DNA of 64,000 nt, from NCBI RefSeq assembly GCF_002575655.3, contig NC_053037.3, positions 319,761,294 through 319,825,293 of the forward strand. The letters are read 5' to 3'. The stretch comes from Aegilops tauschii subsp. strangulata. Taxonomy: Eukaryota; Streptophyta; Magnoliopsida; Poales; Poaceae. Of this stretch, positions 49,462 to 62,277 are shown piece by piece; the stretch's first letter is position 1, and the number at the start of each line of letters is the position of its first letter. The notes below the pieces were generated by a model. The model was not told the origin of the DNA. It searched no databases and worked only from the letters and a program-made list of their open reading frames with translations. The translations under genes and the position numbers were made by a program.

Positions 49462-51199
49462 TGTTGGGGATCGTTGGAGAAATTGAATTTTTTCTACGCA
49501 TCACCAAGATCAATCTATGGAGAGACTAGCAACGAGAGAGGGGGGAGTGCATCTTCATACCCTTGAAGATCGCGATGCGGAAGCATTACAAGAACGCGGA
49601 TGAAGGAGTCGTACTCGTAGCGATTCAGATCGCGGTTGATTCCGATCTAAGCGCCGAACAACGGCGCCTCCGCGTTCAACACACGTACAGCCCGGGGACG
49701 TCTCCTCCTTCTTGATCTAGCAAGGGGAGAGGAGAAGTTGAGGGAGAGCTCCGGCAGGAGGACGGCGTGGTGGTGGAGCTTGCAGTTCTCCGGCAGGGCT
49801 TCGCCAAGCACTACGGAGGAGGAGGTGTTGGGGAGGGAGAGGGCTGCGCCAGGGGAAGGGGTGCGGCTCCCATGCGCCTCCCCACTATATATAGGGGTGG
49901 AGGGGGCTGGTTTCTTGCCCTTCAAGTCCATTGGGGCGTTGGCAAAGGTGGGGGAAAGAAATCCCATCATTTCCCTTCCCCACCGATTGTTATCCCCCCT
50001 TTTTAGGGATCTTGATCTTATCCCTTCGGGATATGATCTTATTCCTTCTAAGGGGGTATCTTGGTGCGCCTTGACCAGGGGTGTGGGGCCTTTCCCCCAC
50101 TACCCACGTTCATGTGGGTCCCCCCATGCAGGTGGGCCCCACTCCAGAACCTTCTAGAACCTTCCCGGTACAATACCGAAAAATCCCGAACATTTTCCGG
50201 TGGCCAAAATAGGACTTCCCATATATAAATCTTTACCTCCGGACCATTCCGGAACTCCTCGTGACATCCGGGATCTCATACGAGACTCCAAACAACATTC
50301 GGTAACTGCACACTAATTCCCATAACAACTCTAGCGTCACCGAACCTTAAGTGTGTAGACCCTACGGGTTCGGGAATCATGCAGACATGACCGAGACAGC
50401 TCTCTGGCCAATAACCAACAGCGGGATCTGGATACCCATGTTGGCTCCCACATGTTCCACGATGATCTCGTCGGATGAACCACGATGTCGGGGATTCAAT
50501 CAATCCTGTATACAATTCCCTTTGTCAATCGGTACGTTACTTGCCCGAGATTCGATCGTCGGTATCCCAATACCTCGTTCAATCTCGTTACCGGCAAGTC
50601 ACTTTTACTCGTTCCGTAACACATCATCCCATGATCAACTCTTTGGTCACATTGAGCTCATTATGATGATGTCCTACCGAGTGGGCCCAGAGATACCTCT
50701 CCGTCACACGGAGTGACAAATCCCAGTCTCGATTCGTGCCAACCCAACAGACACTTCCGGTGATACCCGTAGTGTGCCTTTATAGCCACCCAGTTACGTT
50801 GTGACGTTTGGCACACCCAAAGCATTCCTATGGTATCCGGGAGTTGCACAATCTCATGGTCTAAGGAAATGATACTTGACATTAGAAAAGCTTTAGCAGA
50901 CGAACTACACGATCTTGTGCTATGCTTAGGATTGGGTCTTGTCCATCACATCATTCTCCTAATGATGTGATCCCGTTATCAACGACATCCAATGTCCATG
51001 GTCAGGAAACCGTAACCATCTATTGATCAACGAGCTAGTCAACTAGAGGCTTACTAGGGACATATTGTGGTCTACGTAGTCACACATGTATTACGGTCTC
51101 CGGTTAATACAATTATAGCATGAATAATAGACAATTATCATGAACAAGGAAATATAATAATAACCATTTTATTATTGCCTCTAGGGCATATTTCCAACA
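49462..51199 (-). repeat. 3' LTR of the minus-strand Angela-type element
   Basis: 1,738 bp with TGTTGG/CCAACA ends. CTATATATAGTGG on the minus strand (about 49882-49894) is the TATA region. Confidence 0.92.
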
Positions 51200-54100
51200 G
51201 TCTACCACTTGCACTAGAGTCAATAATCTAGTTCACATCACTATGTGATTGTAATGAATCCAACACCCATGGGGTTTGATCATATCTCGCTTGTGAGAGA
51301 GGTTATTAGTCAACGGGTCTGAACCTTTCAGATCCGTGTGTGCTTTACAAATCTCTATGTCATCTTGTGGATGCAGCTACCATGCTACTTGGAGCTATTC
51401 CAAATAACTGCTCTACTATACGAATCCGGTTTACTACTCAGAGTCATCCGGATTAGCGTCAAAGTTTGCATCGACGTAACCCTTTACGACGAACTCTTTT
51501 ACCACCTCCATAATCGAGAAAATTCATTAGTCCACTAGTTACTAAGGATAAGTTTGACTGCTGTCATGTGATCCATTCCTAGATCACTCTTGTACCCCTT
51601 GATTGACTCATGGCAAGGCACACTCCAGGTGCGGTACACAACATAGCATACTGTAGAGCCTACGTCTAAAGCATAGGGGACGACCTTCATCCTTTCTCTC
51701 TCTTCTGCCGTGGTCAGATCTTGAGTCTCACTCAATGCTCACACCTTATAACACAGCCAAGAACTCCTTTGCTGATCTTATTTGAACTCCTTCAAAATCT
51801 TGTCACGGTATGTATTCATTTGAAAGTACTATTAAGCGTTTTTTGATCTATCCTTATAGATCTCGATGCTCAATGTTCATGTAGCTTAATCCAAGTTTTC
51901 CATTGAAAAACACTTTTCAAATAACCCTATATGCTTTCCAGAAATTCTACATCATTTCTGATCAACAATATGCCAATAACATATACTCATCAGAAATTCT
52001 ATAGTGCTCCCACTCACTTCTTTGGAAATACAAGTTTCTCATAAACTTTGTATAAACCCAAAATCTTTGATCATCTCATCAAAGCGTATATTCCAACTCC
52101 AAGATGCTTACTCCAGTCCTTAGAAGGATTCCTGGAGCTTTGCATACTTGTTAGCATCTTTTAGGATTGACAGAAACCTTCTGGTTGTATCACATACAAC
52201 CTTTCCTCAAGAAAATTGTCGAGGAAACAATGTTTTGACATCCTATCTGCAAGATTTCATAAATAATGCAGTAACTGCTAATACAATTCCAACAGACTCT
52301 TAGCATCGCTACGAGTGAGAAAGTCTCACCGCAGTCAACTCCTTGAACTTGTCGGAAAACATCTTAACGACAAGTCAAGCTTTCTTAATGGTGATACTTA
52401 CCATCATTGTCCGTCTTCCTTTTAAAATCCATCTGTACCCAATAGCCTTACGACCATCAAGTAGTTCTTCCAAAGTCTATACTTTGTTTTCACACATGGA
52501 TCCTCTCGGATTTTATGGCCTCGAGCCATTTGTCGGAATCCGGGCCCACCATCGTTTCTCCATAGCTCGTAGGTTCATTGTTGTCTAGCAACATGACCTC
52601 CAAGACAGGATTACGTACCACTCTGAAATAGTACGCATCCTTGTCGACCTACGAGGTTTGGTAGTGACTTGATCCAAATTTCATGATCACTATCATCAGC
52701 TTCCACTTCAATTGGTGTAGACGCTACAGGAACAACTTCTTGTGCCCTGCTACACACTGGTTGAAGTGACGGTTCAATAACCTCATCAAGTCTCCACCAT
52801 CCGCCCACCCAATTCTTTTGAGAGAAACTTTTCCTCGAGAAAGGACTCGTTTCTAGAAACAATCACTTTTGCTTCCGGATCCGAAATAGGAGGTATACCC
52901 AACTGTTTTGGGTGTCCTATGAAGATGCATTTATCCGCTTTGGGTTCGAGCTTATCAGGCTAAACCCTTTTCACATAAGCGTTGCAGCCCCAAACTTTTA
53001 AGAGATGACAGCTTAGGTTTCTCTAAACCATAGTTCATACGGTGTCATCTCAATGGAATTACGTGGTTCCCTATTTAAAGTGAATGCGGTTGTCTCTAAT
53101 GCCTAACCCATAAACGATAGTGGTAATTCGATAAGAGACATCATGGTTTGCACCACATCCAATAGGGTGCAGCTATGATGTTCGGACACACCATCACACT
53201 ATGGTGTTCCAGGCGGCATTAGTTGTGAAACAATTTCCACAATGTCTTAGTTGCGTACCAAACACGTAACTCAGATATTCATCTCTATGATCATATCATA
53301 GACATTTTATCCTCTTGTCACGACGATCTTCAACTTCACTCTGAAATTACTTGAACCTTTCAATAATTCAGACTTGTGTTTCATCAAGTAAATATACTTA
53401 GAATCTACTCAAATCATCTGTGAAGTAAGAGCATAACGATATTCACTGCGTGCCTCATCACTCATTGGATTGCACACATCAAATGTATTACTTCCAACAA
53501 GTTGCTCTCTTGTTTCATCTCACTGAAAATGAGGCCTTTCAGTCATCTTGCCCATGAGGTATGATTTGCATGTCTCAAGTGATTCAAAATCAAGTGAGTC
53601 CAAACGATCCATCTGCATGGAGTTTCTTCATGCGTATAAACCAATAGACATGGTTCGCATGTCTCAAACTTTTCAAAAAACGAGTGAGTCCAAAGATCCA
53701 TCAACATGGAGCTTCTTCATGCGTTTTATACCAATATGACTCAAATGGCAGTGCCACAAGTATGTGGTACTATCATTACTATCTTATATCTTTTGGCCTG
53801 AACATGTGTATCACTACGATCGAGATTCAATGAACCATTCATTTTAGGTGCAAGACCATTGAAGGTATTATTCAAATAAATAGAGTAACCATTATTCTCC
53901 TTAAATGAATAACTGTATTGCGATAAACATAATCCAATCATGTCTATGCTCAACGCAAACACCAAATAACAATTATTTAGGTTTAACACCAATCTCGATG
54001 GTAGAGGGAGCATGCGATGCTTGATCACATCAACCTTGGAAACACTTCCAACACATATCGTCATCTCACCTTCAGCTAGTATCCGTTCATTCCGTAGCTT

Positions 54101-56282
54101 TTTATTTCGAGTTACTACCACTTAGGAACCGAACCGGTATTTAATACCCTGGTGCTACTAGGAGTACTAGTAAAGTACACATTATAATGTATATCCAATA
54201 TACTTCTATCGGCCTTGCCAGCCTTCTCATATACCAAGTATCTAGGGTAGTTCTGCTTCAGTGACCGTTCCCCTCATTTCAGAAGCACTTAGTCTCGGGT
54301 TTGGGTTCAACCTTGGGTTTCTTCACTAGAGCAGCAACTAATTTGCTGTTTCATGAAGTATCCCTTTCTTGCCCTTGCCCTTCTTAAAACTAGTGGTTTT
54401 ACTAACCATCAAAAATTGATGCTCCTATTTGGTTTCTACTTTTGCGGTGTCGCGAATAGCTCAAGGATCATCATATCTATCCCTGATATGTTATAGTTCA
54501 TCACGAAGCTCTAGTAGCTTGGTGGCAGTGACTTTGGAGAACCATCACTATCTCATCTGGAAGATTAACTCCCACTCGATTCAAGCGATTGTAGTACTCA
54601 TACAATCTGAGCACATGCTCAACGATTGAGCTTTTCTCCTTAGTTTGCAGGCTTAAGAAACTTGTCAGAGGTCTCATACCTCTTGACGTGGGCACTAGCC
54701 TGAAATCCCAATTTCAGTCCTTGGAACATCTCATATGTTCTGCGATGTTTCAAAAACGTCTTTGGTGCCTCAATTCTAAACCATTTAGCATTATGCACTG
54801 AACTATCATGTAGTCATCAAAACGTGTATGTCAGATGTTTGCAACATCCACAACCGACGCTCGAGGTTCAGCACACTGAGCGGTGCATTAAGGACATAAT
54901 CCTTCTGCGCAGAAATGAGGATAATCCTCAGTTTACGGACCCAGTCCGCATAATTGCTACTGTCAACACTCAACTAAATTTCTCTAGGAACAAATCTAAA
55001 ACAGTATAACCAAAGCGTGAGCTACGACATAATTTGCAAAGACCTTTGACTATGTTCATGATAATTAAGTTCATCTAATCAAATTATTTAATAAACTCCC
55101 ACTCAGATAGACATCCCTCTAGTCATCTAAGTGATACATGATCCGAGTCAACTAGGCCGTGTCCGATCATCACGTGAGACGGACTAGTCGTCATCGGTGA
55201 ACATCTTCATGTTGATCATATCGACTATACGACTCATGTTCGACCTTTCGGTCTCTTGTGTTCCGACGCCATGTCTATACATGCTAGGCTCGTCAAGTCA
55301 ACCTAAGTGTTTTGCATGTGTAAATCTGGCTTACACCCGTTGTATGCGAACGCTAGAATCTATCACACCCGATCATCACGTGGTGCTTCGAAACAGCGAA
55401 CTTTCGCAATGGTGCACAGTTAGGGGGGACACTTTCTTGAAATTTTATGAGGGATCATCTTATTTATGCTACCGTCGTTCTAAGCAAATAAGATGTAAAA
55501 ACATGATAAACATCACATGCAATCAAATAGTGACATGATATGGCCAATATCATTTTGCTCCTTTTGATCTCCATCTTCGGGGCGCCATGATCATCATCGT
55601 CACCGGCATGACACCATGATCTCCATCATCGTGTCTTCATGAAGTTGTCTCGCCAACTATTACTTCTACTACTATGGCTAACGGTTAGCAATAAAGTAAA
55701 GTAATTACATGGCGTTTTCACGCTGGTCATATAAAAAATTAAGACAACTCCTATGGCTCCTGCCGGTTGTCATACTCATCGACATGCAAGTCGTGATTCC
55801 TATTACAAGAACATGATCAATCTCATACATCACATATATCATTCATCACATCCTTTTGGCCATATCACATCACACGGCATATGCTGCAAGAACAAGTTAG
55901 ACGTCCTCTAATTGTTGTTGCAAGTTTTTACGTGGCTGCTATAGGTTTCTAGCAAGAACGTTTCTTACCTACGCCAAAACCACAACATGATATGCCAATT
56001 TCTATTTACCCTTCATAAGGACCCTTTTCATCGAATCCGATCTGACTAAAGTGGGAGAGACAGACACCCGCTAGCCACCTTATGCAACTAGTGCATGCCA
56101 GTCGGTGGAACCTGTCTCACGTAAGCGTACGTGTAAGGTCGGTCCGGGCCGCTTCATCCCACGATGCCACCGAATCAAGATAAGACTAGTAACGACAAGT
56201 AAATTGACAAAATCAACGCCCACAACAACTTGTGTTCTACTCGTGCATAGAAACTACGCATAGACCTAGCTCATGATGCCAC
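51200..56282 (-). pseudogene. Decayed leader, gag and pol of the minus-strand Angela-type element
   Basis: Minus-strand frames are all short but line up with the intact relative at 61447-63360. 54501-54695 is gag-like (VNLPDEIVMVLQS). 53741-54121 is the protease/spacer part (LPLPSRLVLNLNNCYLV), matching LPLRLPSGLVLDLNNCYLV in the relative. 51535-51735 is from the RNase H region (TTAEERERMKVVPYA). 55150-56282 is the untranslated leader and matches 60211-61446 inverted. Stops and frameshifts are frequent. Confidence 0.8.
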
Positions 56283-58022
56283 TGTTGGGGATCGTTGGAG
56301 AAATTAAAAAAATTCTACGCATCACCAAGATCAATCTATGGAGAGACTAGCAACGAGAGAGAGGGGAGTGCATCTTCATACCCTTGAAGATCGCGATGCG
56401 GAAGCATTACAAGAACGCGGATGAAGGAGTCATACTCGTAGCGATTCAGATCGCGGTTGATTCTGATCTAAGAGCCGAACAACGCCGCCTCCGCGTTCAA
56501 CACACGTACAGCCCGGGGACGTCTCCTACTTCTTGATCCAGCAAGGGGAGAGGAGAAGTTGAGGGAGAGCTCCGGCAGCACGACGGCGTGGTGGTGGAGC
56601 TTGCAGTTCTCCGGCAGGGCTTCGCCAAGCACTACTAGGGAGGAGGAGGTGTTGGGGAGGGAGAGGGCTGCGCCAGGGGAAGGGGTGCGGCTCCCATGCG
56701 CCTCCCCACTATATATAGGGGTGGAGGGGGCTGGTTTCTTGCCCTCCAAGTCCATTGGGGCATTGGCAAAGGTGGGAGAAAGAAATCCCATCATTTCCCT
56801 TCCCCACCGATTGTTATCCCCCTTTTTTAGGGATCTTGATCTTATCCCTTCGGGATATGATCTTATTCCTTCTAAGGGGGGATCTTGGTGCGCCTTGACC
56901 AGGGGTGTGGGGCCTTGCCCCACTACCCACGTTCATGTGGGTCCCCCCATGCAGGTGGGCCCCACTCCGGAACCTTCTAGAACCTTCCCGGTACAATACC
57001 GAAAAATCCCGAACATTTTCCGGTGGCCAAAATAGGACTTCCCGTATATAAATCTTTACCTCCGGACCATTCCGGAACTCCTCGTGACATCCGGGATCTC
57101 ATACGAGACTCCAAACAACATTCGGTAACTGCACACTAATTCCCATAACAACTCTAGCGTCACCGAACCTTAAGTGTGTAGACCCTACGGGTTCGGGAAT
57201 CATGCAGACATGACCGAGACAGCTCTCTGGCCAATAACCAACAGCGGGATCTAGATACCCATGTTGGCTCCCACATGTTCCACGATGATCTCGTCGGATG
57301 AACCACGATGTCGGGGATTCAATCAATCCTGTATACAATTCCCTTTGTCAATCGGTACGTTACTTGCCCGAGATTCGATCGTCGGTATCCCAATACCTCG
57401 TTCAATCTCGTTACCGGCAAGTCACTTTTACTCGTTCCGTAACACATCATCCCATGATCAACTCTTTGGTCACATTGAGCTCATTATGATGATGTCCTAC
57501 CGAGTGGGCCCAGAGATACCTCTCCGTCACACGGAGTGACAAATCCCAGTCTCGATTCGTGCCAACCCAACAGACACTTCCGGTGATACCCGTAGTGTGC
57601 CTTTATAGCCACCCAGTTACGTTGTGACGTTTGGCACACCCAAAGCATTCCTATGGTATCCGGGAGTTGCACAATCTCATGGTCTAAGGAAATGATACTT
57701 GACATTAGAAAAGCTTTAGCAGACGAACTACACGATCTTGTGCTATGCTTAGGATTGGGTCTTGTCCATCACATCATTCTCCTAATGATGTGATCCCGTT
57801 ATCAACGACATCCAATGTCCATGGTCAGGAAACCGTAACCATCTATTGATCAACGAGCTAGTCAACTAGAGGCTTACTAGGGACATATTGTGGTCTACGT
57901 ACTCACACATGTATTACGGTCTCCGGTTAATACAATTATAGCATGAATAATAGACAATTATCATGAACAAGGAAATATAATAATAACCATTTTATTATTG
58001 CCTCTAGGGCATATTTCCAACA
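56283..58022 (-). repeat. 5' LTR of the minus-strand Angela-type element
   Basis: 1,740 bp, nearly identical to 49462-51199. Confidence 0.92.
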
Positions 58023-58500
58023 CTAATGCACCTGAAGTCAATATTGCACCTGAAGCCATTATACCACTTGCACCTCACGTCAATGCCGATGCTCCTGTAC
58101 CGCCTCCAAGGCCTCATACAATTGGGCTGGCTTTTGACCGCGGCCAACCTGTCATGGTTCGTTGGCCCATTCTGGTTCCTCCTCCTGCTCCCGGACCATA
58201 GTTCGACTATCATGTGGAGCACAGGACTCAGGTCCAGAAGCCAAAACCAAGGCTGCCAAGGTTTCCAGGTACTGCAACTTCACCAGGATCTTTCAATGTG
58301 CATGGCTTCATTGCACACAACACCTTCTTTGACAGCGACAAGAACCCATACTCGAAGCCAAGAATTTCATCTGATCGGTTCTGGAGCTATTAGCAACGCA
58401 GTTATTACTCTTGTGTTCTTTATGATCAAGGGCGCATCTTTCCCCATATGTGTCTAGACTGTGAAGCTATTGCTGGCCTGCCCTGCCTAGAAGAAGCCCT
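58023..58500 (+). pseudogene. ORF3 of the SIRE-like Copia element, piece 3
   Basis: After the duplicated CTAAT the frame left at 49461 continues (APEVNIAPEAIIP, GLAFDRGQPVMVRW, HGFIAHNTFFDSD, DCEAIAGLPCLEEA). TAG codons near 58200 and 58390 break it. The next Angela-type insertion interrupts it at 58501, so its C-terminus is not in the window. Confidence 0.65.
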
Positions 58501-60209
58501 TGAAGGAAATATGCCCTAGAGGCAATAATAAAGTTATTATTTATTTCCTTATATCATGGTAAATGTTTATTATTCATGCTAGAATTGTATTAACTGGAAA
58601 CATAATACTTGTGTGAATACATAGACAAACAGAGTGTCACTAGCATGCCTCTACTTGACTAGCTCATTGATCAAAGATGGTTATGTTTCCTAGCCATTGA
58701 CATGAGTTGTCATTTGATTAACGGGATCACATCATTAGGAGAATGATGTGATTGACTTGACCCATTCCGTTAGCATAGCACTCGATCGTTTAGTATTCTG
58801 CTATTGCTTTCTTCATGACTTATACATGTTCCTATGACTATGAGATTATGCAACTCCCGTTTACCGGAGGAACACTTTGTGTGCTACCAAACGTCACAAC
58901 GTAACTGGGTGATTATAAAGGTGCTCTACAGGTGTCTCCAAAGGTACTTGTTGGGTTAGCGTATTTCGAGATTAGGATTTGTCACTCCGATTGTCGGAGA
59001 GGTATCTCTGGGCCCACTCGGTAATGCACATCACTATAAGCCTTGCAAGCATTGCAACTAATGAGTTAGTTGCGGGATGATGTATTACGGAACGAGTAAA
59101 GAGACTTGCCGGTAAAGAGATTGAACTAGGTATTGAGATACCTATGATCGAATCTCGGGCAAGTAATATACCGATGACAAAGGGAACAACGTATGTTGTT
59201 ATGCGGTCTGACCGATAAAGATCTTCATAGAATATGTAGGAGACAATATGGGCATCCAGGTCCTGCTATTGGTTATTGACAAGAGAGGTGTCTCGGTCAT
59301 GTCTACTTAGTTCTCGAACCCGTAGGGTCCGCACGCTTAACTTTCGTTGACGATATAGTACTATGAGTTATGTATGTTGGTGACCGAATGTTGTTCGGAA
59401 TTTTGGATGAGATCACGGATATGACGAGGAACTCCGAAATAGTCCGGAAGTAAAGATTGATATGTGGATAGTAGTGTTTGATCTCCGAAAAGGTTCCGGA
59501 ATCCATCGGAAGGGGTTCCGGATGTTTCCCGAAATGTTTGGGCACAAGAACACTTTATCTGGGCCAAAGGGGAAAGCCCACGAGGTTTTTGGAAAGCGCA
59601 AAAGGAAGTTTTGCGGAGTCTAGGGACCAGACGCCAGGGTCCCTGGCGTCTGGGTCCAGACGCCGGAAACCCTGGCGTCTGGCCCTGGAGTCCGAGAAGG
59701 ACTCTTGCCTTTCGGGTGAAGCCGACTTTGTGGAGGCTTTTACTCCAAGTTTTGACCCCAAGGCTCAACATATAAATAGAGGGGTAGGGCTAGCACCCAA
59801 GACATATCAAGAAACACCAAGCCGTGTGCCGGCAACCCCATCTCCTCTAGTTTATCCTCCGTCATAGTTTCGTAGTGCTTAGGCGAAGCCCTGCGAAGAT
59901 TGTTCTTCACCAACACCGTCACCACGCCGTCGTGCTGCCGGAACTCATCTACTACTTCGCCCCTCTTGCTGGATCGAGAAGGCGAGGAGGTCACCGAGCC
60001 GAATGTGTGCAGAACTCGGAGGTGACGTGCTTTCGGTACTTGGATCGGTCGGATCGTGAAGACGTACGACTACATCAACCGCGTTGATATAACGCTTCCG
60101 CTTACGGTCTACGAGGGTACGTAGACAACACTCTCCCGTCTCGTTGCTATGCATCACCATGATCTTGCGTGTGCGTAGGTAATTTTTGAAATTACTACGT
60201 TCCCCAATA
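58501..60209 (+). repeat. 5' LTR of the plus-strand Angela-type element
   Basis: 1,709 bp starting TGAAGGAAATATGCCCTAGA. The TATA box TATAAATAG is at 59771-59779. Two palindromes with a CCAGACGCC/GGCGTCTGG core lie at 59627-59653 and 59656-59682, about 90-145 bases upstream of the TATA box. Confidence 0.9.
59771..59779 (+). promoter_or_regulatory. TATA box of the plus-strand Angela-type LTR
   Basis: TATAAATAG followed by AGGGGTAGGG, in sense orientation and in the position usual for BARE/Angela LTRs. Confidence 0.8.
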
Positions 60210-60210
60210 G

Positions 60211-60223
60211 TGGCATCCGAGCC
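60211..60223 (+). other. Primer-binding site of the plus-strand Angela-type element
   Basis: TGGCATCCGAGCC one base after the LTR end, two changes from the usual TGGTATCAGAGCC. Confidence 0.8.
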
Positions 60224-61446
60224 TGGTTTTATGCGTAGATGTCATATGCACGAGTAGAACACAAGTGAGTTGTGGGCGATATAAGTCATAGTGCTTACCA
60301 GCATGTCATACTTTGGTTCAGCGGTATTGTTGGATGAAGCGGCCTGGACCGACATTACGCGTACGCTTACGCGAGACTGGTTCTACCGACGTGCTTTGCA
60401 CACAGGTGGCTGGCGGGTGTCAGTTTCTCCAACTTTAGTTGAACCGAGTGTGGCTACGCCCGGTCCTTGCGAAGGTTAAAACAGCACCAACTTGACGAAC
60501 TATCGTTGTGGTTTTGATGCGTAGGTAAGAACGGTTCTTGCTCAGCCCGTAGCAGCCACGTAAAAACTTGCAACAACAAAGTAGAGGACCTCTAACTTGT
60601 TTTTGCAGGGCATGTTGTGATGTGATATGGTCAAAGCATGATGCTAAATTTTATTGTATGAGATGATCATGTTTTGTAACCGAGTTATCGGCAACTGGCA
60701 GGAGCCATATGGTTGTCGCTTTATTGTATGCAATGCAATCGCCCTGTAATGCTTTACTTTATCACTAAGCGGTAGCGATAGTCGTAGAAGCATAAGATTG
60801 GCGAGACGACAATGATGCTACGATGGAGATCAAGGTGTCGCGCCGGTGACGATGGTGATCAGGACGGTGCTTCGGAGATGGAGATCACAAGCACAAGATG
60901 ATGATGGCCATATCATATCACTTATATTGATTGCATTTGATGTTTGTCTTTTATGCATCTTATCTTGATTTGATTGACGGTAGCATTATAAGATGATCTC
61001 TCACTAAATTTCAAGATAAAAGTGTTCCCCCTGAGTATGCACCGTTGCCAAAGTTCGTCGTGCCCAGACACCACGTGATGATCGGGTGTGATAAGCTCGA
61101 CGTCCATCTACAACGGGTGCAAGCCAGTTTTGCACACGCAGAATACTCAGGTTAAACTTGACGAGCCTAGCATATGCAGATATGGCCTCGGAACACTGAG
61201 ACTGAAAGGTCGAGCATGAATCATATAGTAGATATGATCAACATAGTGATGTTCACCATTGAAAGCTACTCCATTTCACGTGATGATCGGTTATGGTTTA
61301 GTTGATTTGGATCACGTGATCACTTAGAGGATTAGAGGGATGTCTATCTAAGTGGGAGTTCTTAAGTAATATGATTAATTGAACTTAAATTTATCATGAA
61401 CTTAGTACCTGATAGTATCTTGCTTGTCTATGTTGATTGTAGATAG
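60224..61446 (+). other. Untranslated leader of the plus-strand Angela-type element
   Basis: About 1.2 kb without a coding frame, matching the inverted leader at 55150-56282. A long leader before gag is normal for BARE/Angela and carries dimerisation and packaging signals in BARE-1; not resolved here. Confidence 0.75.
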
Positions 61447-62277
61447 ATGGCCCGTGCTGTTGTTCCGTTGAATTTTAATGCGTTCCTTGAGAAAGAAAAG
61501 TTGAAAGATGATGGTAGCAATTACACGGAGTGGGTCCATAACTTGAGGATTATCCTCATTGCTGCAAAGAAGAATTACATCCTGGAAGCACCTCTAGGTG
61601 CCAAACCTGCTGGAGGAGCAACACCAGATGTTATGAACGTCTGGCAGAGCAAAGCTGATGACTACTCGATAGTTCAGTGTGCCATGCTTTACGGCTTAGA
61701 ACCGGGACTTCAACAATGTTTTGAACGTCATGGAGCATATGAGATGTTCCAGGAGTTGAAGTTAATATTTCAAGCAAATGTCCGGATTGAGAGATATGAA
61801 GTCTCCAATAAGTTCTACAGCTGTAAGATGGAGGAGAATAGTTCTGTCAGTGAGCATATACTCAAAATGTCTGGGTATAATAACCACTTGATTCAACTGG
61901 GAGTTAATCTTCCGGATGACAGCGTCATTGACAGAATTATTCAATCACTGCCACCAAGCTACAAGAGCTTCGCGATGAACTATAACATGCAAGGGATGGA
62001 TAAGACGATTCCCGAGCTCTTCGCAATGCTAAAAGCTGCGGAGGTAGAAATCAAGAAGGAGCATCAAGTGTTGATGGTTAATAAGACCACCAGTTTCAAG
62101 AAAAAGGGCAAAGGGAAGAAGAAGGGGAACCTCAAGAAGAACAGCAAGCAAGTTGCTTCTCAAGAGAAGAAACCCAAGTCTGGACCTAAGCCTGAGACTG
62201 AGTGCTTCTACTGCAAGCAGACTGGTCACTGGAAGGGGAACTGCCCCAAGTATTTGGCGGATAAGAAGGATGGCTAG
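61447..62277 (+). CDS. Gag of the plus-strand Angela-type element
   Basis: 276 codons from ATG 61447 (MARAVVPLNFNAFLEKEKLK). Copia gag (UBN2-type) features are YTEWVHNLRIILIAA and ERYEVSNKFYSCKMEE, a Lys-rich linker, and a zinc knuckle CFYCKQTGHWKGNC near residues 253-266 with canonical CX2CX4HX4C spacing. It forms cytoplasmic virus-like particles. The TAG at 62275-62277 stops it, and the following pol frame is in the same phase, so a single base change separates them from one polyprotein. Confidence 0.92.
   Translation: MARAVVPLNFNAFLEKEKLKDDGSNYTEWVHNLRIILIAAKKNYILEAPLGAKPAGGATPDVMNVWQSKADDYSIVQCAMLYGLEPGLQQCFERHGAYEMFQELKLIFQANVRIERYEVSNKFYSCKMEENSSVSEHILKMSGYNNHLIQLGVNLPDDSVIDRIIQSLPPSYKSFAMNYNMQGMDKTIPELFAMLKAAEVEIKKEHQVLMVNKTTSFKKKGKGKKKGNLKKNSKQVASQEKKPKSGPKPETECFYCKQTGHWKGNCPKYLADKKDG

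Larger units (their letters stand above)
49462..58022 (-). mobile_element. Angela/WIS/BARE-type Copia element, decayed interior
   Basis: LTRs at 49462-51199 and 56283-58022 in minus orientation (TGTTGGAAATATGCCC...CCCCAACA). A perfect target duplication CTAAT is at 49457-49461 and 58023-58027. The purine tract CAAGTGGTAGAC precedes the 3' LTR, and a degenerate iMet-type primer-binding site (TGGCATCATGAGC) follows the 5' LTR. LTRs differ at about 1.3% by eye although the coding interior is heavily broken, so a defective copy was probably mobilised by an intact relative. Confidence 0.92.
30204..58500 (+). mobile_element. SIRE-like Copia retrotransposon, inverted internally and split by nested insertions (right end outside window)
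   Basis: Parts in order are the 5' LTR 30204-31540, primer-binding site 31543-31554, the first part of gag (plus) 31607-32737, an inverted block 32738-37755 with the rest of gag and pol (minus), a hAT element 37756-38262, a post-pol region 38263-39516, and ORF3 pieces at 39517-40183, 47755-49461 and 58023-58500. The pieces belong together: gag breaks at the same GTTGCAA word in both orientations, and ORF3 resumes in frame after each nested insertion once the duplicated target bases are discounted. Both gag and pol have stops and frameshifts, so the element is dead. The host continues past 58500, outside or behind the next insertion. Confidence 0.8.

Noticed and set aside
49738..50157. Frames of 139-158 codons inside the Angela-type LTRs (also 56559-57035)
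   Set aside because: Present in both LTR copies, across the promoter region, with no protein resemblance.
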